Shown one piece after another: positions 17,252 through 26,975 of a stretch of 64,000 nucleotides of DNA. The stretch's first letter is position 1. Each line of letters opens with the position of its first letter. The notes under the pieces are model-generated. The model saw nothing but the letters and a program-made list of their open reading frames with translations. It was not told the origin of the DNA and made no database searches. Position numbers and translations under genes: made by a program. Source of the DNA: an uncultured bacterium (GTDB taxonomy: Bacteria; Bacillota_I; Bacilli_A; RF39; UBA660); contig CAMNUE010000001.1 in NCBI GenBank assembly GCA_946560065.1, positions 126,805-190,804 on the forward strand, given 5' to 3'.

Positions 17252-18226
17252 ATGGGAGAACAAAAAATTGCGAAAATATACAATATTGTAAGTAAATATG
17301 TAAATAAGTATTTGAGGAGTTCACTTATTGATTATTATGATTTATTTGAAATAGATAAAAACAAATCATGTGAAGAGATAACATTAGAATTAAAAAAATT
17401 AAAAGTTCTATTACACCCTGATTTAAAACTATACTTACCAGAGTTTATGAGAGAATATTATACAGAAGTAATTGAAGAGTTTGTTAATTGTGAAGCAATG
17501 CTTTCAGATTCCAATGTTAGAAAAAATTATGATGAGCGTTTATCTAAAATGAAAAGTAAATCAAAAGAAAATACTCAAAAGCAAAATAATGAACAAGAAT
17601 CAACTTCTAAAAACACTAATCCCGTCAAGGAAGATGAATTAGATAAGGTCATTACCGCTCTAGAATTAACAATGAAAGCTCATGGATTAGTTTTTACTAT
17701 GAATAATGTCAAACTAATAATTGAAAATCAAATTACGAATTCTTGGGAAAATCATTTTTCAAAAGAGTCTAGGAAAGGCTTAACAGAACTAGGTGAAGAG
17801 AAGTTTAAAGAAATAATTAGAAAGTTTGCACCGAAATCTAAAAGTAGTGGAGAAATTACTATTGATTGCTTTACTTATCTTTATCAAATTCAAAATGTGT
17901 TAAAGGAATTAATGCTACCATTTGAAAATGTTTGTATAAAAACATTAGAAAAATATAATCCTTATCAATTGAAAATGGCAATAACTGATTTTGTATACAA
18001 TGATAGTGCCAAAAAGTTTACTAACACTGACAATAGTAGAGAACTATTCTTAACCACAACAAATCCATTAGACATCATTCCGTTTATCAGAATTTACTTA
18101 AATTCTTTTAAAGCAGAAAATGAATCTTATGGATATGAAAACTTAAAATCATCCGATGTAGATTCCTTAATAGAACTATTCGTTAATAAATTTAGTTCTG
18201 AATATCAAGAAAAAATAATGAAATAA
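17252..18226 (+). CDS. J-domain protein with unknown C-terminal region
   Basis: Residues ~26-95 form a J domain: DYYDLFEID start, HPD at 55-57, and NVRKNYDERL at the end as in DnaJ. A charged linker (~100-125) leads to ~200 helical residues that I do not recognise. There are no Gly/Phe, zinc-finger or membrane segments, so it is not DnaJ itself but a specialised Hsp70 partner. The region around it (HTH-TPR and Fic genes) looks accessory. The start follows AAGGGGG. Confidence 0.75.
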   Translation: MGEQKIAKIYNIVSKYVNKYLRSSLIDYYDLFEIDKNKSCEEITLELKKLKVLLHPDLKLYLPEFMREYYTEVIEEFVNCEAMLSDSNVRKNYDERLSKMKSKSKENTQKQNNEQESTSKNTNPVKEDELDKVITALELTMKAHGLVFTMNNVKLIIENQITNSWENHFSKESRKGLTELGEEKFKEIIRKFAPKSKSSGEITIDCFTYLYQIQNVLKELMLPFENVCIKTLEKYNPYQLKMAITDFVYNDSAKKFTNTDNSRELFLTTTNPLDIIPFIRIYLNSFKAENESYGYENLKSSDVDSLIELFVNKFSSEYQEKIMK

Positions 18227-18248
18227 AATTAGTTAATAAAAAAATAGA

Positions 18249-18283
18249 AATAGCCTTGTAAATAAAACAAGACTATTTTTTAT
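18249..18283 (+). terminator. Terminator of the J-domain gene
   Basis: AATAGcCTTGT (18249-18259, one mismatch) pairs with ACAAGaCTATT (18267-18277) and is followed by T residues. Confidence 0.65.
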
Positions 18284-18379
18284 ATTCCAAAAATAAAATT
18301 TATGTTAGAATTAAATTAATAAGTCATATTATCACCATAGCTATGTACTTATAAAATCTCATGAAAAGGAAAATTAAAT

Positions 18380-21142
18380 ATGATTAATTTAGAAGAAATA
18401 CTAAAAAGAATAGAAGAGGATAACACAGTTGAAAAAACAACAAAGGAGTTAAAAGAATTAGGACTAAATGATTATTATATAAAGAAAGCTTGTGAAAATG
18501 GTTCTTTAGAAAAAATATCTCGAGGAAAATATAAAGTAGTAACAGTTGAAAAAAATATGGAACGAATAGAATCATTTCGTGCTTTTGCAGGAGCAGTTTT
18601 TTCTAATGACTTTGAAAGTGCCTATGATAATTTAGTAGAAAATATAAAAAAACAAAATAATCACGACTATGATTGGCATTTAAAACTATACTCTATAATG
18701 TTAAAAAAATTGTTACCTAGTGATAAAGACTTTAGTTTCGCAGATGATATTCTAGCTTTCTGTGATATTGCAAATAATGAATCGTATTTTTGTTACTTTA
18801 TTGAATTCACTGAAGCAATTTTATCTTCAGATTTCGATAAAGCATATAAAGCAATTGGAGCATACCGTAAAGAAGAAAAAAGAAGAAAAGGAGTTAATTT
18901 TCTCAGTACAAAGTTATTTACTCACTTAGCTTATAATATTCACCATCAAAAGAATAAACAATCTCAAGAATTATCTGAAGTTACTAATCAAGAAAATCTA
19001 AGAATAGCTCAAGAAAAAAGAGAAAACTATCTTTATAAAGAAAACTATGCTTACTTAAGAAAAAATATTGAAACAGAAAATTATGAAGCAGCCTTATTTA
19101 ACTTAGAGAATGCTCTAAAATACGCAAGACCTGAAGCCATAGACAATCTAAAGAAAATGCAAGCAATTCTAACTAAATATTTAGAAATAAAATCATCAAA
19201 AGAACCTTTGCCTCTTCAAGAAGTAGATTATCAAGAATATCAAGATGACTACAACAAAATATTAAATAAAGCATTAGAATTAAAAGATTATCAAACAGCT
19301 TATAAAAATATCGGTAAGTGTGTTTATTTCAATAAGAAAAGCACAACTCTTCAGTTATATAGAAGCTTATTACGTACTTTAATAGAAGAAAATAATAAAA
19401 ATATAAAGAATAATCCAGTTACAAAAGAAGAGATTGCTAAGGAAGAAACTCCAATTGAAGTCGCTAAAAAAATAGAAGTAGCTGAAAAAGTAGAAGAGCC
19501 TGAGAAGGTAGATGCAATCAAACCAGTAAAAGAGCAACCAATTACTGAAATAGACATGAATGTTCTATTGAATCTAATATATGAGAGAAAGTATGATGAA
19601 GTAAAAGAACTTCTAAAAGGACAAGAAACATCAGCTAATCGTGCCTACAACAGTATTCTAAATATGATTAGATACATGGATAATATTAGAAGCAGTAGTA
19701 ATATCAAAGAAAAAGAAATTCATTTTTATAGAAATGATTGTACAGACTATTTTAAAAGATTCTTTGAAGCCTTAAATTATAGATGTTACGATGAAGCATT
19801 TAATCTAGTAGATAAATGTATAGAACTAGCAGAAAGAAATAATGATTCTGAAAAATTTGTAATCTATAAATACCTATTAGAAGACATCCTAGATTTAACA
19901 GAAGAAATCAAAGAAAAAGAAGCAGAAGTTAGAAAAGTAAAAGAACTAACAAAAATTCAAAAGTCAATCATTCCAAAGCATGTCTTAAAATCAGAAGATT
20001 TTGAGCAATTAGAAAATGCTACCATAGAAAAAATAGAGTTATCTTCAGATGGTGATACAAGTTATGATAAACATGTAGTAGAAATGCTTGAGACTCTTCG
20101 CAATATTGATGAACATAATTTAGATAGTAATAGTTTTGAGAGATTCGTATATTCTGAAAAAGGAATCCTTGAGAAATTTTTAGAAGCTGTAAGTTTAGGG
20201 GATTATCAAGAAGCATATCAAATTTCTAAAGAAGAGAAATGGTATCAAGAAATGAAAAAATCAGAAAATAAGGCTTATTTAGTTATCTATAAAAAGCTAT
20301 TAGCTAGAATCAATAAAAAGATTGAGGATAATTCTAAGCCGATAGAAGTTAAATTAAGTGAAGAACCACTTGAAAAAAATCCTCTTCTTGAACACTTAGC
20401 AACACTTAAAGTATTAGTTAAAAAGAGAAAATTTACAACAGCCTACAATTATTATCAAGAAAATAATTTAGAAGGAATAGACAGTGAATTAGACTTAATA
20501 TTACAAACATTCCTAACATTTATTAAAACAACAGTTCACAATGAATCAATAGAAATTGAAAGTAATTATAAAGCTGCTTTAAATAGGGGAGATTATGAAG
20601 AAGCAACTAAAAATATTAATGAATATGAAGATTTCATTAAATTTAATGATTTAGATAGAAACATTGATTATCATAAAGCAAGAATTGCTGCGGGAAAAAT
20701 AGAAATAGATACACCAGATTTTGTTGAGAAAGAACAACTATATGACACAGCATACTATTATTTTCAAAATCGTCAATATGAAAAAGCTATTGAAGTATTA
20801 GATAAGTACATAAGTAAAGATAATGATATCAGTCCAAAAGGATATTTTCTAAGAGGAAAGAGTTATGAATGGTTAAAAAGATTTCAAGATGCTAAAATTG
20901 ATTATGAAAAAGCTCTTACAATTGCTCCAGAGCCAAATATTTACCATCGTCTGGGAAAAATTAATTATTATAGTGGTGATTATGAAAAAGCCCTAGAATG
21001 TTTCTTAGAATATGAAGCAAGACGTCCAAATTTACATGACACTAATTTAGAAGCTCTTAGTAATACGTATCAAGCTCTAGGACAGGAAGATTTAAGTAAA
21101 AAATATAAAAAAATTATAAAGACTGACTCAAAAGCAAGTTAA
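18380..21142 (+). CDS. Large AbiEi-like HTH plus TPR-repeat protein
   Basis: The 920-residue protein starts with a small winged-HTH-like module (residues 1-55; ELGLNDYYIKKACENGSLEKIS then RGKYKVV) like the N-terminal domain of AbiEi-type antitoxins. The rest is at least eight degenerate ~45-residue helical repeats with a D/E-Y-x-x-A-Y core (for example SNDFESAYDNL, ENYEAALFNL, LKDYQTAYKNI, LGDYQEAYQI, RGDYEEATKNI). Three clearer TPRs sit at the C-terminus (about 790-900, with KGYFLRGKSYEWLKRFQDAK). There is no signal or membrane segment. It is probably a DNA- or partner-binding scaffold; the function is unknown. Confidence 0.7.
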   Translation: MINLEEILKRIEEDNTVEKTTKELKELGLNDYYIKKACENGSLEKISRGKYKVVTVEKNMERIESFRAFAGAVFSNDFESAYDNLVENIKKQNNHDYDWHLKLYSIMLKKLLPSDKDFSFADDILAFCDIANNESYFCYFIEFTEAILSSDFDKAYKAIGAYRKEEKRRKGVNFLSTKLFTHLAYNIHHQKNKQSQELSEVTNQENLRIAQEKRENYLYKENYAYLRKNIETENYEAALFNLENALKYARPEAIDNLKKMQAILTKYLEIKSSKEPLPLQEVDYQEYQDDYNKILNKALELKDYQTAYKNIGKCVYFNKKSTTLQLYRSLLRTLIEENNKNIKNNPVTKEEIAKEETPIEVAKKIEVAEKVEEPEKVDAIKPVKEQPITEIDMNVLLNLIYERKYDEVKELLKGQETSANRAYNSILNMIRYMDNIRSSSNIKEKEIHFYRNDCTDYFKRFFEALNYRCYDEAFNLVDKCIELAERNNDSEKFVIYKYLLEDILDLTEEIKEKEAEVRKVKELTKIQKSIIPKHVLKSEDFEQLENATIEKIELSSDGDTSYDKHVVEMLETLRNIDEHNLDSNSFERFVYSEKGILEKFLEAVSLGDYQEAYQISKEEKWYQEMKKSENKAYLVIYKKLLARINKKIEDNSKPIEVKLSEEPLEKNPLLEHLATLKVLVKKRKFTTAYNYYQENNLEGIDSELDLILQTFLTFIKTTVHNESIEIESNYKAALNRGDYEEATKNINEYEDFIKFNDLDRNIDYHKARIAAGKIEIDTPDFVEKEQLYDTAYYYFQNRQYEKAIEVLDKYISKDNDISPKGYFLRGKSYEWLKRFQDAKIDYEKALTIAPEPNIYHRLGKINYYSGDYEKALECFLEYEARRPNLHDTNLEALSNTYQALGQEDLSKKYKKIIKTDSKAS

Positions 21143-21150
21143 AGACATTG

Positions 21151-21181
21151 AAGGTAAGTTAATATGACTTATCTTTTTTTG
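21151..21181 (+). terminator. Terminator of the HTH-TPR gene
   Basis: AAGGTAAGTTA (21151-21161) pairs with TGACTTATCTT (21165-21175), with two G-T pairs, followed by T residues. Confidence 0.65.
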
Positions 21182-21193
21182 TAGATAAGGAAT

Positions 21194-21222
21194 TTGCTTT
21201 TTCCACTAAATTGTGGTATAAT
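21194..21222 (+). promoter_or_regulatory. Promoter of the Fic-domain gene
   Basis: TTGCTT (21194-21199) and TATAAT (21217-21222) have a 17-bp spacer, with TGG before the -10. The sequence GGTATAATATGC and the flanking TTTTTCC are shared with the promoter at 17197-17225. Confidence 0.7.
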
Positions 21223-21248
21223 ATGCGAAATATTTAGGGGTTGAATGT

Positions 21249-22931
21249 ATGAGTAAGATGGATATAAAGAAAGAATTAATTAGAAATTTAGAAAATGAAC
21301 TAACTGGCGGAGACAGTAACATGAAATACTTTGACTGCACAACAGTCGAAGCAGAAGGAACTTTAAAAAGGCTAAAATCAGGGTCTTATGACAAATTAAT
21401 AGAAGTACTAACTACAAAAGTAGATTTGCATAAATTTTTAAAATATGATTTTGAACGACAAAAATCTACTACTCCTAGTGAACCTTCATTAAAAGAATAT
21501 AAAATTCATTGTCTAAAGTATGATTTAGATAAAGCATTGCACTTTTTATCTTTAGATAATCCAGAAGAAAAGGAAGAAATCTATCAAGAAAAAATAGAAA
21601 GGTTACTAACTAACTTAACATCCGGAGTATACGATGAGCTATTGCTAGAAAAAGATTTTTGGTTTGCAGCTCCAATCAAAGCAGAGCCACTATTAGAATG
21701 GAATGAAGCTAGAGAAAATAATTGCCAAAAAAGTAAAGCAACTCTCTCAAATTATCTTGTTTTTAATGTTTATTATAGCTTAATGGATCATGTTAGAAGA
21801 GTAAATACATGGAAAGATACCTTTGGGAGTGATTATACAAGTCATACTACTGGGCGTAAGCAAACACCTACAACAGCAGAGGAATTTAAAAGATATAAGG
21901 ACTTAGCTAATGAGCTAGTTACACAAGACTATGATTGGCGTGAAGCTCGTAATGTTATACGAGAATTTAATAAATTAGATATATTTAATAATTACAAGTT
22001 TCCTCATAATCCAGAAGAAATAATTAAATGTTTTGCACATAATAAGAACATAGTATTTCCAGAGTATGCTGAAAAGGGAAAATGTTCACATGATTTAGAA
22101 GCAATTAGTGAAAGAGCAAGAGACCTTCTAGCGGTATTAGATAGTAGTAATTTAACAAATATTTATTTGAACAAAGATGAAGATAAAGTAGATGAATATT
22201 TAAGAAAAATGATTACTAGTCAATTTGATATTGAAAGTATTTATAAGGAATGCTATTCTGACATAAGTAAAAAGGAAATAAAAAATATTCTAGAAAATCC
22301 AAGTCTTTATTCTGATTACGAAATCAAAAATGTTTTTGCCAGTTTTCCTAACAAAATGAAACAAAATCTTTGTAACTTAGCAAAAGGTATACTTTATTCA
22401 TTATCTACTTATCAAGAGGAAAGTTATATTAACATCTTTGACGATGCGATAAATCTTCAGAAAGTACAAAACTGTTGGCATGGAACTATTTATTATAATA
22501 ATTATAATAGTGTTCGCCTTCCAAATGGAGATATAATCTATTCAATTCCATATGAAGATATAGAAAGTACATACTATAGTTATCAACAAGAATATGAATA
22601 TTATCGTAGAAATAGTACTTCTGATTTAGAATATATAGAAGGTTGTGCAGAAATTGCAGGAAATGTAATAATGTCTCAAATTTTTATAGATGGAAATAAA
22701 CGAACTACTAAATGCTTATTTAATGCTATGTTAGCGGTAAAAGGTATAGTCCCACCAATTCTAAATTTTTGTAACAGCGAATCAGACCTTTTTGAACAGT
22801 TTGCTTATAATCGCGGTAACAGATTTCGTCCAGCAAAGAAAACAATTCTAGAAGAAACACTAAAAATAGCAAAATACTTCAATAATGACTCAAAAGAAAA
22901 TGCTGCAAACAAAGAGTATGTTAAAAAATAA
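21249..22931 (+). CDS. Fic-domain protein with Gln in place of the catalytic His
   Basis: The C-terminal third of this 560-residue protein is Fic-like. The core motif region reads SQIFIDGNKRTTKC (476-489) and fits HxFxDGNKR except that residue 477 is Gln where the catalytic His belongs. A possible flap lies around VRLPNGDIIYSIP. Fic enzymes transfer AMP or other phosphate-linked groups to target hydroxyls. Without the His it may be inactive, a regulator, or may use other chemistry. The N-terminal ~370 residues are unassigned. There is no apparent Phd-type antitoxin gene beside it. The start follows AGGGGTTGA. Confidence 0.7.
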   Translation: MSKMDIKKELIRNLENELTGGDSNMKYFDCTTVEAEGTLKRLKSGSYDKLIEVLTTKVDLHKFLKYDFERQKSTTPSEPSLKEYKIHCLKYDLDKALHFLSLDNPEEKEEIYQEKIERLLTNLTSGVYDELLLEKDFWFAAPIKAEPLLEWNEARENNCQKSKATLSNYLVFNVYYSLMDHVRRVNTWKDTFGSDYTSHTTGRKQTPTTAEEFKRYKDLANELVTQDYDWREARNVIREFNKLDIFNNYKFPHNPEEIIKCFAHNKNIVFPEYAEKGKCSHDLEAISERARDLLAVLDSSNLTNIYLNKDEDKVDEYLRKMITSQFDIESIYKECYSDISKKEIKNILENPSLYSDYEIKNVFASFPNKMKQNLCNLAKGILYSLSTYQEESYINIFDDAINLQKVQNCWHGTIYYNNYNSVRLPNGDIIYSIPYEDIESTYYSYQQEYEYYRRNSTSDLEYIEGCAEIAGNVIMSQIFIDGNKRTTKCLFNAMLAVKGIVPPILNFCNSESDLFEQFAYNRGNRFRPAKKTILEETLKIAKYFNNDSKENAANKEYVKK

Positions 22932-23008
22932 GAATTTAAATTATAATTATTCGCAATAGTAAAATTCTAAATAAATAATTTCATAATTAGATATAAATGA
23001 AAATAAGT

Positions 23009-23033
23009 TTAGAGAAGACACTCTAATCTTTTA
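23009..23033 (+). terminator. Terminator downstream of the Fic gene
   Basis: TTAGAG (23009-23014) pairs with CTCTAA (23021-23026) across a 6-nt loop, followed by TCTTTTATTTT. Confidence 0.55.
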
Positions 23034-23043
23034 TTTTATATGA

Positions 23044-23328
23044 AGTTGCTATATAGTTGTAGTAGGCGATAAAATGCAAAGTATAAATGATATATATAAA
23101 ATTGACTCAACAATATAAAAACATAAGTATAAAATTAAATAAAAATGAAGAACTAATTATTAGAAAAAAGGATATTGAAATTAAAGCTTATGAAGAACTT
23201 GTCTTATATTTTACAAAGGAAAGAGTATAGCACATAGGCATGGTTCTACCTACGAAGAAGTATATGAATCAATTAAATATTATCTAGAAACAGAACGAAG
23301 TTATTTTATTAGTATTATAAGCAAATAG
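23044..23328 (+). pseudogene. Decayed coding remnants in a 556-bp gap
   Basis: Three short frames run on from each other with shifts and stops. 23044-23118 encodes IVVVGDKMQSI, resembling the VGDxxQSI motif of UvrD-type helicases. 23087-23230 encodes 47 residues ending YFTKERV. 23230-23328 encodes HRHGSTYEEVYESIKYYLETE. None has a good ribosome site. I read this as an inactivated gene or genes; the helicase link rests on one short motif. Nothing else is recognisable in 22932-23487 apart from the Fic terminator and a TATAAT (23459-23464) for lepA. Confidence 0.35.
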
Positions 23329-23487
23329 GAAAGTGAGAAAAATATCACATTACTCACTATGATGTACAAGACCCGTCTAAAAAGAAATAGTAATTACTTA
23401 ATCTAAATAAAAAAGTCAATATCTAAGAATTTTCCTAGAAGCATAATGCAATCTATGATATAATCTACTATGAAATGGAGGTCTATT

Positions 23488-25281
23488 ATGAAACAAGAAA
23501 ATATTAGAAACTTTTGTATTATTGCTCATATTGATCATGGTAAAAGTACTTTAGCAGATCGTATTCTTGAATTAACTGGAGCAATTGATAAAAGAGAGTT
23601 AAAAGCACAAATGCTAGATTCAATGGATTTAGAAAGAGAACGTGGAATAACAATAAAATTAAATGCTGTTCAATTAACTTATAAAAAAGATAATGAAAAA
23701 TATTTTCTAAATCTAATAGATACTCCTGGGCATGTTGATTTTTCTTATGAAGTAAGTAGAAGTCTTGCTGCTTGTGAAGGGGCAATCTTAGTTGTTGATG
23801 CCGCTCAGGGAGTAGAAGCCCAAACTCTAGCCAATCTCTATCTTGCCCTAGATAATAACTTAACAGTAATTCCTGTAATAAATAAAATAGATTTGCCAAG
23901 TGCAGACCCTGATAAAGTTATTTCTGAATTAGAAACAATTGGTTTTTCTAAAAATGAAATAGTTCTAACAAGTGCTAAAACCGGGGTAGGAGTAGCCGAA
24001 TTACTTGATAAAATAATTGAAATAATTCCGAGTCCTAAAGGAGAGGTTAAAGCACCACTTAAAGCCTTAATCTTCGATAGTTTATTTGATTCATACCGTG
24101 GGGTAATCACAAGTATTAGAGTAGTAGATGGTGAAGTAAAAGTAGGAGATTTAGTTAAAATGATGGAAACAGGCGCCGTCTATGATGTCGTAGGATTGTC
24201 CATTAATACTCCAAAAGAAGAAAAAGTAAATTCTCTTAAAGTAGGGGAAGTTGGTTACCTTTATGCCTCAATTAAAAGTATTACAGATGTTCATGTAGGA
24301 GATACAATCACCTTAGACTCGAATCCGGCAAGCGACCGTTTACCTGGATACAAACCAATGAAACCAACTGTTTATTGTGGACTTTATCCAATTGAATCCA
24401 ATAAATTTGAAGACTTAAGAGAGGCACTAGATAAATTGAAATTAAATGATGCTGCCTTAACATTTGAACCAGAAACTTCAAAAGCCCTTGGCTTCGGATT
24501 TAGATGTGGTTTTCTAGGACTTCTTCATATGGAAATAATTGAAGAGAGAATCGAAAGAGAATTTGTTATCGACTTAATCGCGACTTCTCCATCAGTAGTT
24601 TATGAAGTAGAACTTACTGATAAGAGTATCGTTATGGTTGATAGTCCAACTAAAATGCCAAGAAGAGAGCTAATTTCAAAAACAAAAGAACCATATGTAA
24701 AAGCCGGTATTTTTACACCAAGTGATTATATAGGGTCAATCATGGAATTATGCCAAGACAAAAGAGGAACTTTTATTAATATGGATTACTTAGATGAAAA
24801 AAGAGTAACAATTACTTATGAAATACCACTATCAGAAATTGTCTATGATTTCTTTGATAAGTTAAAATCTTACACAAAAGGTTATGCCTCATTTGATTAT
24901 GAAGTTATTGGCTACAAAGAAAGTAACTTAGTAAAAATGGATATTCTCCTTAATGGTGAAATAGTTGATGCCCTAAGTGTTATTGTTCACAAAGACTTTG
25001 CTTACAATAGAGGAAAAGTAGTCGTTGAGAAATTAAAAGAAATAATTCCTCGTCAAATGTTTGAAGTTCCGATTCAAGCAGCAATCGGTCAGCATGTAAT
25101 TGCTAGAACTGACATTAAAGCCATGCGAAAAAATGTTTTGGCAAAATGTTATGGAGGAGACGTTACTAGAAAGAAGAAATTATTAGAAAAACAAAAAGAA
25201 GGAAAGAAAAGAATGAAACAAATTGGTAGTGTAGAAGTACCACAAGAAGCTTTCTTATCAATTCTTTCAACTAAAGAATAA
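23488..25281 (+). CDS. lepA: Translation factor LepA (EF-4)
   Basis: This 597-residue ribosomal GTPase is a back-translocase or biogenesis factor. The G motifs are [17 protein letters not shown] and [10 protein letters not shown]. The family-specific C-terminal domain is present ([22 protein letters not shown]). The ATG at 23488 follows ATGGAGG; an in-frame ATG at 23470 would lie before the ribosome site. An extended -10 (TGATATAAT) is at 23456-23464 with no clear -35. It heads a lepA-HTH-hemW-HD cluster. Confidence 0.97.
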   Translation: MKQENIRNFCIIAHIDHGKSTLADRILELTGAIDKRELKAQMLDSMDLERERGITIKLNAVQLTYKKDNEKYFLNLIDTPGHVDFSYEVSRSLAACEGAILVVDAAQGVEAQTLANLYLALDNNLTVIPVINKIDLPSADPDKVISELETIGFSKNEIVLTSAKTGVGVAELLDKIIEIIPSPKGEVKAPLKALIFDSLFDSYRGVITSIRVVDGEVKVGDLVKMMETGAVYDVVGLSINTPKEEKVNSLKVGEVGYLYASIKSITDVHVGDTITLDSNPASDRLPGYKPMKPTVYCGLYPIESNKFEDLREALDKLKLNDAALTFEPETSKALGFGFRCGFLGLLHMEIIEERIEREFVIDLIATSPSVVYEVELTDKSIVMVDSPTKMPRRELISKTKEPYVKAGIFTPSDYIGSIMELCQDKRGTFINMDYLDEKRVTITYEIPLSEIVYDFFDKLKSYTKGYASFDYEVIGYKESNLVKMDILLNGEIVDALSVIVHKDFAYNRGKVVVEKLKEIIPRQMFEVPIQAAIGQHVIARTDIKAMRKNVLAKCYGGDVTRKKKLLEKQKEGKKRMKQIGSVEVPQEAFLSILSTKE

Positions 25282-25300
25282 TAAAATGGAGTGAAGAGAC

Positions 25301-25870
25301 ATGATAAAAGAAGAAAAATTAATGATGAAACTATTAAGAGATTACTTTATTTGTAAACTATATACACAATCTTCTATAAGTTCTAGAAATATCAGTGGAT
25401 TAACAGGAGTTTCTATCTCAGTTGCAAAAAGAGCTCTACACATAATAGAGGACAGAAGAGAAGATTGTATAAGACTATTGCCACAAGCATTTGCAAGAGC
25501 AATTCATGATGGAGTGCTTAACAAAGAAGAGCAAATTGATGAAGAAACTCTTGCTTTGCTACAAGCTGAAGTAGAAGTGACAACCCTTGAATTACAAAAC
25601 AAAAACAAATGGGCTTCATCTTCAATAGAATTAGGAAGCACATTAATTAATACTATAAAAAAAATAAATAATAAGTATTGTACCGACAAAAGAGATATCA
25701 AACTTACAAAAATTCAAGTAATTAAACTCATTAATTCTGGTAGTAGTTTTCAAGAAGCAGCAGATACTCTTGGTATTTCTAAAACAACAGCTCACAACTA
25801 CTATAAAAAAGGAATTAATGATGATGAGGATACCCTATATCAAGAGGAGATACATGCCAGAAAAAGATAG
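25301..25870 (+). CDS. Double helix-turn-helix protein
   Basis: The 189-residue protein shows an N-terminal HTH-like segment (ISSRNISGLTGVSISVAKRA, about residues 27-46) and a C-terminal one (FQEAADTLGISKTTAHNYYK, about 150-169). The middle is helical. The N-terminal pattern slightly recalls SpoIIID-type regulators, but it is much longer and I would not name it. It sits between lepA and hemW, which are usually adjacent, and its end overlaps the hemW start by 17 nt, so it is co-expressed with hemW. Confidence 0.65.
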   Translation: MIKEEKLMMKLLRDYFICKLYTQSSISSRNISGLTGVSISVAKRALHIIEDRREDCIRLLPQAFARAIHDGVLNKEEQIDEETLALLQAEVEVTTLELQNKNKWASSSIELGSTLINTIKKINNKYCTDKRDIKLTKIQVIKLINSGSSFQEAADTLGISKTTAHNYYKKGINDDEDTLYQEEIHARKR

Positions 25871-26975
25871 AATCTCATCTGCTTATATTCATGTTCCTTT
25901 CTGTAATAAGATTTGTTCCTACTGTGACTTTTGTAAAATCTTTTATAATGAAAAAATAATTTCTAAATATCTAAATTCCCTTGAAAAAGAAATTTCAAGT
26001 ATCTATCAAAATGAAGAATTAAAAACCATTTATATTGGAGGAGGAACACCTAGTTCACTATCTTTAAATGAATTAGAAACCTTACTACAAATTCTCAATA
26101 AGTTGAAAAGAGCAGACGAATGTGAATTTACTATAGAAGGAAATTTTGAAAGTACTACCGAAGAAAAATTACTTCTATATAAAAAATATGGAATCAATCG
26201 ACTTAGTTTTGGACTTGAATCAACTAATGAAAAACATCTAAAGTTTTTAGAAAGAACAGTAGACAAAAAACAAGTTGAATCTATTATAAAAAAAGCCAAA
26301 GAACTGAATTTTAACAATATAAATATTGATTTGATGTATGCTATGCCAGAAGAAAGCCTGGAAGATTTAATTGAAGACTTAGACTACATTTTATCTCTTA
26401 ATATAGAACACATCTCAACATACTCTTTAATAATCGAACCTCATACTAAACTAGGTTTAAAAAGAATTGAAAATATCAATGAAGATTTAGATTATGAAAT
26501 GTATGAATTAATCTGCAAAAAATTAAAGAAACATAACTATACTCATTACGAGATTAGTAATTTTTCCAAAAAAGGATATGAATCAAGACATAATCTTTGT
26601 TATTGGAACAATGATGAATATTATGGTTTTGGTCTAGGAGCAAGCAGCTACTTAAATAATAAGAGAATCACAAATACAAGATCAATTTCTAAATACTTAG
26701 CCAGAAATTATCAATCAGACATTGAAGAATTAAATGAGAATGATAAAATTGAATATGAAATCATCTTAAATCTACGTAAAGCATCAGGCATTTCTCTAGA
26801 AAAGTTTTCTAATAAATATGGAAAAGAATTGAAAGATTTCTACAATTACCAATCTTTAGTTGAAAAAAGACTTTTGAAAGAAACACCTAATTCACTTTTC
26901 ATTCCAGAAAATAAATGGTATATTAGTAATGAAATTATAATAAAATTATTAGAAGGTGAAGTAGATGGAAATTGA
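25854..26975 (+). CDS. hemW: HemW-like radical SAM heme chaperone
   Basis: The 373-residue product belongs to the HemN/HemW branch of radical SAM proteins. It has YIHVPFCNKICSYCDFC near the N-terminus (CxxxCxxC for the 4Fe-4S cluster), YIGGGTPSSL and the DLMYAMPEESLEDL region. HemW binds heme and delivers it to respiratory enzymes, while HemN is a coproporphyrinogen dehydrogenase. Linkage to lepA favours HemW. The ATG at 25854 is supported by AGAGGAG; an in-frame start at 25770 has no ribosome site and lies inside the HTH gene. It overlaps the following HD gene by 11 nt. Confidence 0.88.
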   Translation: MPEKDRISSAYIHVPFCNKICSYCDFCKIFYNEKIISKYLNSLEKEISSIYQNEELKTIYIGGGTPSSLSLNELETLLQILNKLKRADECEFTIEGNFESTTEEKLLLYKKYGINRLSFGLESTNEKHLKFLERTVDKKQVESIIKKAKELNFNNINIDLMYAMPEESLEDLIEDLDYILSLNIEHISTYSLIIEPHTKLGLKRIENINEDLDYEMYELICKKLKKHNYTHYEISNFSKKGYESRHNLCYWNNDEYYGFGLGASSYLNNKRITNTRSISKYLARNYQSDIEELNENDKIEYEIILNLRKASGISLEKFSNKYGKELKDFYNYQSLVEKRLLKETPNSLFIPENKWYISNEIIIKLLEGEVDGN

